From: Oceanisphaera psychrotolerans
Lineage (GTDB): Bacteria; Pseudomonadota; Gammaproteobacteria; Enterobacterales; Aeromonadaceae
Assembly (NCBI RefSeq): GCF_001870485.1
Contig: NZ_MDKE01000002.1
Location: forward strand, 1-64,000
DNA: 64,000 nucleotides
Direction: 5' to 3'
Part shown: positions 54,803-63,041 of the stretch, one piece after another
Layout of the letters: each line of letters opens with the position of its first letter
Position numbering within the stretch: position 1 is the first letter of the stretch
Notes under the pieces: model-generated
The model's database searches: none
The model's input: only the letters and a program-made list of their open reading frames with translations
What the model was told of the DNA's origin: nothing
Translations under genes and position numbers: made by a program

Positions 54803-55204
54803 CTAGGCTGACGGCTGACGGCTCAGCTGCCAGATGGCTTTTATCTGCTCGGGCAGCTGGATGGGATCGAAGGGTTTGGCAATCACATCCAGCGCCCCCA
54901 TCGCCTTGTAGGCGGCTATTTCCTGCGGCTGTATTTTGGCCGTCATGAACGCCACCGGCGTCTGGGCCCACTCGGGTTGCTGGCGCAGGGCGGTCAGGGT
55001 CGAGGGGCCATCCATGCCCGGCATCATCACATCCAGCAGGATCAGATCCGGCTGAAAGGCACCGATCTGCTCGAGCGCCTGCTCGCCAGAATCGCACAGC
55101 AGCACCGTGAAACCGCCGACCATTTCCAGCGACAGCTGGGCTATCTCGCGAATGTCTTCATCGTCTTCCACATAGAGGATGCGTTCAGGGGTGGTCTTGT
55201 TCAT
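54803..55204 (-). CDS. Single-domain response regulator (CheY-like)
   Basis: 133 aa, one receiver domain. Acidic pocket Glu13-Asp14-Asp15, phospho-acceptor Asp58 (LILLDVMMPGMDG), Thr88 (FMTAK) and Lys110 (AKPFDP) are all present, so it should be phosphorylatable. No output domain; it likely relays phosphate to an Hpt protein or binds a target. It overlaps the end of the HDOD gene by 20 bases and is the last of a minus-strand trio. Confidence 0.9.
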   Translation of the reverse strand: MNKTTPERILYVEDDEDIREIAQLSLEMVGGFTVLLCDSGEQALEQIGAFQPDLILLDVMMPGMDGPSTLTALRQQPEWAQTPVAFMTAKIQPQEIAAYKAMGALDVIAKPFDPIQLPEQIKAIWQLSRQPSA

Positions 55205-56383
55205 GGTGACATCCTTGTTGAGTTGGTGATGCCGGCGGCATTTCGGCCAGCCATTTTTCGGGTTCCAGTCCCGCCTGGCGCAGCATGCGCAAGGCCTCGG
55301 GACCCTGCAATCGGGATGAGACTCTGAGTGCGGCGAGGTGCATGATCAGCAGGGAGCGTTTGGTGGTGTGGGTGGGCGCTACATGTATGGCGCCGACCAG
55401 CTCGCGCACCGATAGCGGCAGTCCCCACTGCTGTTTGAGCCGGTTGCCATAGGCCGGCCCCCATTGCGAGAGCTGCGGTGCTATATCACCTTCGTCCAGG
55501 GTACCGCCCTGGGTGATGAAATCCTGCAGCGTACGTAGTACCGCCAGCTCTCCGATCCGGCTCAGCAGACCGGCAGTATAGCAGCTCAGACCGTCCAGAC
55601 CGAGGCTCAGGGCCATGGCCCGGGCGATGGACGCGACCTGCTCGGCGGTGGTCATATACTGGCGGGCCCGCTCAATCAGACGTTCGTCGTGCAGGGTGCC
55701 GGTGATATCGAGGGCCAGCGCCATGGCGCAGCGCAGCGACATGTCCACCCCCAGGGCGGTGATGGCCTCATCCAGCCGCGAAACCGGTTTGCCGCTGCGC
55801 CTCAGTGATGCGCTGTTGGCCAGATGCAGCAGTCTGGCGGTCAGTGTCGTTTCGTTTTTCCACAGTGGTACCAGATCCTTTGCCGCCAGCTCGCTGCTTT
55901 TGGTCAGCAATGGCAATATGGCATTCGGATCCAGACTGCTCGGCAGGCGGAGTGGCTCTGTCTGCGTACGGTCAAACCAGGCTTCCAGCAGGGGGACAGA
56001 GGCCGGCGGTTCGTCGGCGTCATTGGCGGCCAGCAGCGGCAACAGCCGTTGCTGCAGCGTGGGCACATCGAAGGGTTTGGCGATAAAGTCGCTGATACCA
56101 TGACGCACCGCCATCGTCACGCTCTCCCGGTCGGAGTTGGCGCTGATGACGACGATGGGGACGAGGCTACCGGTGCCGCGAATAAATTTAATCAGCTCCA
56201 GTCCGCAGCCGTCCGGCAGATTCCAGTCACAGAGAACCAGTTGAACCGGTTGTTTGGTCCAGGCAGCCCTGCCTCCGCTACATTGAATGTCAGGAGGATC
56301 CGGACGCCGGGCGTCGAACCCTGCAGCACGGTCTGGATTAATTCGGCGGTTAACAGATCGTCCTCCAAGAGCAGCACATCCAT
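55185..56383 (-). pseudogene. Response regulator with HDOD output domain, frameshifted in receiver
   Basis: The start at 56383 reads MDVLLLEDDLLTAELIQTVLQGSTPGVRILLTFNVAEA; after a CCC run at 56267-56269 (plus strand; CCCC expected) the frame is lost. The other frame continues AAWTKQPVQLVLCDWNLPDGCGLELIKFIRG with the phospho-acceptor Asp, then VVISANSD and AKPFDVPT, and an HDOD domain (residues about 160-370: LPLLTKSSELAAKDLVPLWKNETTLTARLLHLANSAS) to 55185. Repaired it has 399 aa. HDOD proteins resemble inactive HD phosphohydrolases and act in signalling. The long second frame from 56120 lacks the receiver front. Confidence 0.8.
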
Positions 56384-56386
56384 GGC

Positions 56387-58054
56387 TTATTCATCATCCG
56401 GCGGCGAGGTAATGGAAGCATAGCAGCTGACGCCGTTGCGACCCTGTCGCTTTCTCTCGTAAAGCGCCTCGTCGGCGGCATTCAAGGCCTGCTCGGCCAG
56501 TGAAAACTGGTTCAGCCTGGCGAGGCCGATGCTGACCGTCACGTGAAACTGGCCCTCGGGGCTGCTGAACGTCAGATCGGAAAAATGACGGCAGATCTCC
56601 TCGAACATGGCCGTGGCCTGGGGCAGTTCACATTCCGGTAGAATCACCACAAACTCCTCACCACCGTAGCGGCCCAGGTGGTCGGTATCGCGCAGCCTCT
56701 TCTGCAGCAGGGTGGCCAGGGCCTTGATGACCTGATCGCCGATGGCATGGCCATGGGTGTCGTTGACGGCCTTGAAATGATCCAGATCCAGCATGGCGAC
56801 GATGGTGTCATGTCCCTGTCGCTGCACCCGGGCATGTTCATGGCCCAGCGCCTGTTTGATATGGGAGTGATTGAGCAGGCCGGTCAGGCCATCGCAGGAT
56901 ACCAGCTTGGATAGCTGGCGGGCCCGGTAACACAGGATGCGCACGGTACGGATCAGCAGCCGGTCGGAAATCGGCTTGGTGATAAATTCATCGGCGCCTT
57001 GAGCCAGTGCGCTGAGCTGCTCGTCTCTGTCCTGCTCCGAGGACAGGTAGATGATCGGCAGGCTCAGCCATTCGGGCTCAAAACGGATCATCCGGGCCAG
57101 GGTGATGCCGGAAAAGGGGGGCATATGGATATCCATCAGCACGATATCGGGCCTGAATTCCGCCAGTGTGTTCAGGAGGCCATCGGGGCGGGACATGATC
57201 CTTACACTCATGCCGGCGTTGGTGAGTACCAGTCGATAATGTTCGGTCAGTTCTTCATCATCATCCAGCAGCAGCACCTTGCCGGTACTGGCTTCCTGCC
57301 GTTCACGATTAAGCTGCTCTATGCGCTCCGCCAGCCTGGGTACATCGACCGGCAGGGTAAAGAGCCCGCTGGCACCCAGTTCGGCCAGCCGGTAGCGGGC
57401 GGAAAAGTCGTCATCCGACCCGATGCAGAGTATGGTCGCTTCTTTTTGCTGCAAACGCAGCGACAGCGCCTTGTTCCAGGCGGCAACCTGCTTCAGGTGG
57501 TGACTCGAGGTCACTATGGTGTTGCCTTCGTGCCAGTGGTGCTCCGGGATATCGGTGGTCATGGCCGCCAGATGAAAGCGAAAGCCGTGGTGGTCCAGGG
57601 CTGACGCCAGCCCGGCCAGCTCTTCACCCAGCACCAACACTTCGGTGGCCCGCACGGTGGAAAGATTGGGCTGTTGCGGTATCGGTGACGGGGGGGCGTT
57701 CTGCTCCCCGTCTTCCAGTAACTGGGCCAGCTGGCACAGCCGCTCCATAAAACGGGCATCGATGATGTCCCGGGCCCGGGAAGCGGAAAAATCGGGACTC
57801 TCCAGCAGCGGCTTGATACGTTGTTCCAGCTGGCTTGCCTGCCGACCCAGCCTGGGAAAGCCAAAGGTGCCCGAGGAACCCGCCAGCCGGTGGAGCAACT
57901 GGTAGAGGGCCTCCAGGCTGTCATGATGGATGCCGCCGCGCTGCCATGTCTCTACGTTCTCGATCATGCTGTTCAGCTGGCTTGCCGTTCTATCGGCAAA
58001 CCGCGCTTTCAGCGCGGTCAGCCGATGATCCATGGCGATAAGGTCAGACGTCAT
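56387..58054 (-). CDS. Hpt - receiver - GGDEF diguanylate cyclase
   Basis: 555 aa. An Hpt domain at 10-110 has its phosphorylatable His55 (LLHRLAGSSGTFGFPRLG). Residues 137-245 look like a degenerate receiver without the acceptor Asp. Residues 258-370 are a full receiver (DDD 264-266, Asp308 in LMDIHMPP, Lys360). The GGDEF domain (388-550) has GGEEF at 464-468, an active-type signature, and an inhibitory-site RxxD at 455-458 exactly five residues before it. So it can receive phosphate and make c-di-GMP with product inhibition. Four bases upstream of the HDOD gene; same operon. It diverges from two histidine kinases. Confidence 0.92.
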   Translation of the reverse strand: MTSDLIAMDHRLTALKARFADRTASQLNSMIENVETWQRGGIHHDSLEALYQLLHRLAGSSGTFGFPRLGRQASQLEQRIKPLLESPDFSASRARDIIDARFMERLCQLAQLLEDGEQNAPPSPIPQQPNLSTVRATEVLVLGEELAGLASALDHHGFRFHLAAMTTDIPEHHWHEGNTIVTSSHHLKQVAAWNKALSLRLQQKEATILCIGSDDDFSARYRLAELGASGLFTLPVDVPRLAERIEQLNRERQEASTGKVLLLDDDEELTEHYRLVLTNAGMSVRIMSRPDGLLNTLAEFRPDIVLMDIHMPPFSGITLARMIRFEPEWLSLPIIYLSSEQDRDEQLSALAQGADEFITKPISDRLLIRTVRILCYRARQLSKLVSCDGLTGLLNHSHIKQALGHEHARVQRQGHDTIVAMLDLDHFKAVNDTHGHAIGDQVIKALATLLQKRLRDTDHLGRYGGEEFVVILPECELPQATAMFEEICRHFSDLTFSSPEGQFHVTVSIGLARLNQFSLAEQALNAADEALYERKRQGRNGVSCYASITSPPDDE

Positions 58055-58231
58055 CCGATCCTCCAGTGTTAATCTTGTGTCTCATGGCCCAGGCCGGGTT
58101 AAATAGGCAGAGCCAGTATATGCTGATAAAGTTTCGTATGGGACTTATTCTGTTCGGCAACAACTTCTGTGCGGCAACAACGGTGGCTATACAGTATCGG
58201 TCGCTCCCGCTCACGACAAGGAAGAGGGTTC

Positions 58232-60070
58232 ATGCGGTTATCGCTCAAGGGACGAATTGCACTCATTATTCTGGCCGGGGCCCTGCTTACCGTGATGGCG
58301 GTATTGGCCACGGCCTACCACTCGCTGGTGGGAGATTTCGAACAATTGCACAGCGAGCACCAGGCCCGGGAAGCGATCAGGTCGGCGGAACAGGTGGAAC
58401 AAACGCTGGCATTGCGCATGAATGCACTGGAAAGCGTCAGCGCCCAGCTATCCAACGGAACCATGCTCGATCCGGCACCGGTACTGACCGCCAAGTTGGA
58501 GCGGCAGCGGAATCTGGGGTCGTTTTTTCCTGATGGCATCGTGGTGATGGACAGCGACGGTACCGCCATTGCCGAAAGCATAATGGTGCCGGAGCGACTG
58601 GGGACCAACTATGCGGACAGAGCCCATTTCCAGCAGCTGTTCGAGACCCGTCAGCCGGTGATCAGTCATCCCATTATCGGTCGTACCACGGGGGCGCCGC
58701 TGATCTCTTTTCTGAGTCCTATTCTCTCGGATGATGGCGACCTGCTCGGTGTGCTCAGTGGTGTGGTCAATCTGGCGAAAACCTCCATTCTGCCGGAGCA
58801 GCGGCTCGCCGAGGCTCTGCGTGACGGCGTTGTGTTCAAGATACTGGATACCGACAACCTGGTTTATGTCTACAACGGTGCCGACCTGTCGGCCGATTTG
58901 CAGCCGCTGCCCGCGCCTCGGCAAGACCCGCTGATCGATGCGGCCCTGTCCGGGTTCCGTCTCGGGGTGACCGAGCGGAGTGATCATCGGCGATGGGTGT
59001 TCGCCTCCACTCACCTGCATCAGCTGGGCTGGGTGTTTGTACGCGCCGTGTCCTATGAACAGGCGATAGCGCCGGCCAGAGCCTTCTTTCTGCGTTTTGC
59101 GGGCATCAGCGTGCTGATTGGTGGCGCTCTGGCGCTGGTGGCGTTCTGGCTGGCCTGGACCTCGATGCGACCGCTGGAGTCCATGACGCGTCAGATCCGG
59201 GTGATGGCCACCCATGGTGGCGACAACCGGCCGTTGTCGGAAAGCGGCGTCAGCGAGGTGGTGAGCCTGGCCCGGGCCTTCAACCAGCTGACGGCGGAGC
59301 GCAAGGCGCTGAGCGAGGTAAAGGATGATTTTGTGGCGGTGGTCAGCCATGAATTACGTACTCCCCTGACCTCCATCAATGGTGCCCTCAAGCTGGTGCA
59401 GTCGGGGGCGACGGGAGTGCTGCCGGAAAAGGCCGACGAGCTGACGGCACTGGCGTTACGCAACGGCGAGCGGCTGCAGACCATCATCAATGACCTGCTG
59501 GATTTCAACAAGCTGAGGGCCGGCAAGATGGAGTTGGTGCCGGTGTCTTGCCTCGTGGCCGAGCTGGTGCAGGAGGCGATCTCCGGCAACGAGCCTCTGG
59601 CCCGGAGCCACCGGGTGCAGTTGCGCAGTCAGACTGCGGTGCCACTCCCCGCCCGCCTCGACCCACTGCGTCTGCGACAGATACTGGACAACCTGATCAG
59701 CAATGCCATCAAGTTTTCTCCCCCCGGCGGCTGGGTCACGGTAAGGGCCGAGCCAATATCGCAGGGGCGGCTGCGCCTGACGGTCAGCGATCAGGGAGAA
59801 GGCATTCCCGACAGCTTTCACGAGCGGCTGTTCGAGCGTTTTGCCCAGGCCGAATACGGTACCATGCGGGCGAGCAAGGGCACCGGGCTCGGGCTGGCCA
59901 TCTGCAAGGAATTGGTCGAGCAGATGCAGGGCCATATCGGTTTTTACAACAGTGATGGCGCTCACCTGTGGGTGGAATTACCGGTGATGGCACCGGACGA
60001 CCATGGCGGTGCCGAGATTCAGCCAGACGAGGAAACAGGCGATGATCACGCCATCTGTACCAACCAATGA
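58232..60070 (+). CDS. Membrane sensor histidine kinase with Cache domain
   Basis: 612 aa. Helix 1 (about 8-28), a periplasmic double-Cache sensor (30-280, with FPDGIVVMDSDGTAIAES and NYADRAHFQQLFETRQPVISHPIIGRTTGAPLISFLSPI), helix 2 (about 288-310), HAMP, then HisKA with His373 (VVSHELRTPLTS) and HATPase (N box DNLISNAIKFSPPGG, G1 DQGEGIP, G2 GTGLGLAICKELVEQMQG). No receiver. ATG at 58232 has GGAAGAGGGTTC upstream. Likely partner of the divergent regulators. Confidence 0.92.
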   Translation: MRLSLKGRIALIILAGALLTVMAVLATAYHSLVGDFEQLHSEHQAREAIRSAEQVEQTLALRMNALESVSAQLSNGTMLDPAPVLTAKLERQRNLGSFFPDGIVVMDSDGTAIAESIMVPERLGTNYADRAHFQQLFETRQPVISHPIIGRTTGAPLISFLSPILSDDGDLLGVLSGVVNLAKTSILPEQRLAEALRDGVVFKILDTDNLVYVYNGADLSADLQPLPAPRQDPLIDAALSGFRLGVTERSDHRRWVFASTHLHQLGWVFVRAVSYEQAIAPARAFFLRFAGISVLIGGALALVAFWLAWTSMRPLESMTRQIRVMATHGGDNRPLSESGVSEVVSLARAFNQLTAERKALSEVKDDFVAVVSHELRTPLTSINGALKLVQSGATGVLPEKADELTALALRNGERLQTIINDLLDFNKLRAGKMELVPVSCLVAELVQEAISGNEPLARSHRVQLRSQTAVPLPARLDPLRLRQILDNLISNAIKFSPPGGWVTVRAEPISQGRLRLTVSDQGEGIPDSFHERLFERFAQAEYGTMRASKGTGLGLAICKELVEQMQGHIGFYNSDGAHLWVELPVMAPDDHGGAEIQPDEETGDDHAICTNQ

Positions 60071-62882
60071 ATGGCAGCGGCTGCAGGCCTTGTTCAACAC
60101 CGGGCTGCTGGATACGCCGCCCGAGGCCCGCTTCGACCGGTTGACCAGCGTCGCCAGGCAGAGTTTTGGCGTCGAGATCGCTCTGGTGTCGCTGGTAGAT
60201 CGCGAGCGGCAGTGGTTCAAATCGGCTCAGGGGGTGGATGTCTGTGAAACCGGGCGGGATATCTCCTTCTGCGGTCATGCCATTCTGGATCAGGACGTTT
60301 TTGTGGTGGAAAACGCCCTGCAGGATCCACGCTTCTTCGATAATCCGCTGGTGCTGCAGGCACCCCATATCCGCTTTTATGCCGGCGCACCGCTGCGTAC
60401 GCTCGATGGCCACCGGATAGGCACGCTCTGCATTATCGACAGCCTGCCGCGTACCTTCGGTGCCAAAGATGCGGCGCTGCTGAGGGAGCTGGCCGACTGT
60501 GTGGAAGAGCTGGTCAACCATCGGCAGCTGGCCGAGCTGAGAAGCTCTCTCAAGGCCAGTGAATACCACGCGCAACTGATTATCGAAGGCGCCAATATCG
60601 GCACCTGGCAGTGCAACCTGCAGAGCGGCGACTGTGTCTTCAACGAGCGCTGGGCCGAGATGCTGGGCTACCGGCTGGCGGAGCTGGGAGCGCAGAACCT
60701 GGACACCTGGAGGCAACGGATCCATCCGGATGACCTGGCTCAGGCCACGGCGCTGATGGAGCAGCATATTGAGGGGCTCCAGCCAGTCTATGAATGCAGG
60801 TGTCGGATGAAGCACAAGGCCGGACACTGGGTCTGGGTGCACAGCCGGGGGCAATTGTTCAGCCGCACCGAAGAGGGGCTGCCGCTGATGATGTATGGAA
60901 CCCATATGGATGTCAGTGCCGAGCGCGAGGCGCTGGTCGAACTGGAGCGCAAGAATCAGGCGCTGGCGCTGCTCAACCGCATGGCGTTCGACCTGACCGG
61001 CACCCTGGATGAGAAAATCCATCAGGCGCTGACACTGGGCCGTGATTATCTGCGGCTCGAGGTCGGCATCGTCAGCGAGATCGTCGGAGAGGTGTATGCG
61101 GTACGCTGGGCGTCGGCACCGGTCGAAACGGGTATCGAACCCGGTTTGCACCTGGCGGTGGAGCAAACCTACTGTAATTTGCTGCTGCAGCAAACGGGGA
61201 TGCTGGCGATCGATAATATGGGCGCGTCGCCTTACCGGCAGGCGTCATGCTACCGGAACATGGGGTTGGAGACCTATATCGCCATTCGGCTGGAAGTGGA
61301 CGGGCAGCTGTTCGGGACCCTCAACTTCTCGTCCGGCTCGGTGCGAGAACGGCCTTTCGATGACACCGACCGCATGTTTCTCGGCCTGCTGGCACACTGG
61401 CTGGGGGAACTGTTGAGTCACAAGGCGCATCAGGAACGCCTGGACAAGCTGGTAGAGCAACTGCCCGGCATGTTGTATCAGTACCGGCTCTGGCCGGATG
61501 GCCGCAGTACCATGCCCTATTGCAGTGGGGGCATCGAGCAGATTTATCGGGTGACGCCGCAGGCGGCACGAGAGGATGCCAGCGTGCTCTTCGACCGGAT
61601 TCATGCTGCCGATCTGGCTTCGGTGGTCGAATCGATCCGGCGCTCGGAGCGGCAGCTTGATACCTGGCACACCCAGTACCGGGTGCAGCAGGCCGACGGC
61701 TCCCTGCACTGGGTGGAAGGACGGGCCCGGCCCGAGCGACTGGAAGATGGCAGTACCATCTGGCATGGCTATATCACCGATATCCAGCATGAAAAACAGG
61801 CGGAGCTGGCGCAGGCCGATAGCGAACAGCGACTGCGCGGCCTGTTTGAGCTGTCATCCATCGGTATCGCCCTCAATGATTTTCTGACCGGTGACTTTAT
61901 CGATGTCAACCAGGCCCTGCTGGACGCGACCGGGTTCGACAAGGAGCATCTGCTGGCGCTGGACTATCGCGTGCTCACCCCGGAGGAATACCATGCGGCA
62001 GACCAGCAGGCGCTGGAGCAACTGAAACTTCATGGCAGTTATCCGCCCTATGAAAAAGAATACACCCGCTGGGATGGGTCACGTTTTCCGGTCCGCCAGC
62101 GGGGGATGTTGGTCCGCGATGCCGAAGGCAAAAGTCTGCTGTGGTCTTTTGTCGAGGACATTACCGAGCTGAAGCAGGTGGAGCTGATGCAAAAGGAGTT
62201 TGTGGCCACGGTGAGTCATGAGCTGCGCACGCCGCTGACCTCCATTACCGGTTCGCTCGGGCTGCTGACCCAGGGCGTGCTGGGCGAACTGCCGGACAAG
62301 GCCATGCAGATGGTACAGGTGGCCCATAACAACAGCCGGCGCCTGAACCTGCTGATCAACGATTTGCTCGATATGGAAAAACTGGTGGCCGGTAAAATGG
62401 AGTTCGATCTGCAGGTTCATGATCTGACCGGGGTGGTGCATGACGCGATGGAAATGAACCGCCCGCTGGGCAAGGAGCGGGGGGTTCGGCTCGAACCGGC
62501 AGCCATGGTGTCCGATGCCCGCATCGTGGCCGACCGGGACCGGCTGTTGCAGGCGTTGTCCAATCTGCAGTCCAACGCCATCAAGTTTTCGCCGGATCAT
62601 GGCCAGGTGACCATCTCGACCGAATGGCGTGGTCCCGAGGCACTGCGCATTCTGGTGCGAGATCGGGGTGAGGGTGTTCCCGAGAACTTTCGCTCGCGCA
62701 TCTTCCAGAAATTTGCTCAGGCAGACAGCTCGGATACCCGCAAGAAAGGCGGTACCGGGCTGGGACTGGCCATTACCCGGGAGTTGATGGAGCGTATGGA
62801 GGGAAGTGTGGGCTTCGAATCGACGCCGGGGCAGGGCGCCTGTTTCTGGCTCGAGATACCGGCGGCTCCTGACATACACTGA
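60042..62882 (+). CDS. Cytoplasmic multi-sensor histidine kinase (GAF-PAS-GAF-PAS-PAS)
   Basis: 946 aa, no membrane helix. GAF about 25-165 (FDRLTSVARQSFGVEIALVSLVDRERQWFKS, CGHAIL), PAS about 175-300, GAF-like 325-460, PAS 475-600 and PAS 605-705 (FELSSIGIALNDFLTGDFIDVNQALLDATGF). HisKA has His726 (TVSHELRTPLTS), HATPase has NLQSNAIKFSPDHG, DRGEGVP and GGTGLGLAITRELMERMEG. It starts 29 bases inside the upstream kinase gene, so they are translationally coupled. No receiver, no DNA-binding domain. Signals unknown; GAF/PAS suggest redox, light or small-molecule input. Confidence 0.92.
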   Translation: MITPSVPTNEWQRLQALFNTGLLDTPPEARFDRLTSVARQSFGVEIALVSLVDRERQWFKSAQGVDVCETGRDISFCGHAILDQDVFVVENALQDPRFFDNPLVLQAPHIRFYAGAPLRTLDGHRIGTLCIIDSLPRTFGAKDAALLRELADCVEELVNHRQLAELRSSLKASEYHAQLIIEGANIGTWQCNLQSGDCVFNERWAEMLGYRLAELGAQNLDTWRQRIHPDDLAQATALMEQHIEGLQPVYECRCRMKHKAGHWVWVHSRGQLFSRTEEGLPLMMYGTHMDVSAEREALVELERKNQALALLNRMAFDLTGTLDEKIHQALTLGRDYLRLEVGIVSEIVGEVYAVRWASAPVETGIEPGLHLAVEQTYCNLLLQQTGMLAIDNMGASPYRQASCYRNMGLETYIAIRLEVDGQLFGTLNFSSGSVRERPFDDTDRMFLGLLAHWLGELLSHKAHQERLDKLVEQLPGMLYQYRLWPDGRSTMPYCSGGIEQIYRVTPQAAREDASVLFDRIHAADLASVVESIRRSERQLDTWHTQYRVQQADGSLHWVEGRARPERLEDGSTIWHGYITDIQHEKQAELAQADSEQRLRGLFELSSIGIALNDFLTGDFIDVNQALLDATGFDKEHLLALDYRVLTPEEYHAADQQALEQLKLHGSYPPYEKEYTRWDGSRFPVRQRGMLVRDAEGKSLLWSFVEDITELKQVELMQKEFVATVSHELRTPLTSITGSLGLLTQGVLGELPDKAMQMVQVAHNNSRRLNLLINDLLDMEKLVAGKMEFDLQVHDLTGVVHDAMEMNRPLGKERGVRLEPAAMVSDARIVADRDRLLQALSNLQSNAIKFSPDHGQVTISTEWRGPEALRILVRDRGEGVPENFRSRIFQKFAQADSSDTRKKGGTGLGLAITRELMERMEGSVGFESTPGQGACFWLEIPAAPDIH

Positions 62883-62888
62883 CAAGGT

Positions 62889-63036
62889 TGCAGGCAAGCG
62901 AGGACAGCGTGTCCACACATGCCTGCATACAAGTCATTTAAGGGGGCTCTGCTGCGCGATTCCAGACGTAGAAGTCGGCTTGCAAGGCAGCTCATCTCAT
63001 GGTCAGGCAAGCATTGCATCGCTATGAGGCCCCCTT
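62889..63036. other. Two nested hairpin regions between the kinase and epimerase genes
   Basis: First hairpin TGCAGGCA / TGCCTGCA (62889-62896, 62920-62927) with inner GGACA / TGTCC. Second, wide repeat AAGGGGGC (62940-62947) and GCCCCCTT (63029-63036) enclosing 81 bases, followed by CTTTATT. The first is a probable kinase-operon terminator; the second could be a small RNA or terminator for convergent transcripts. No protein family recognised in it. Confidence 0.4.
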
Positions 63037-63041
63037 CTTTA

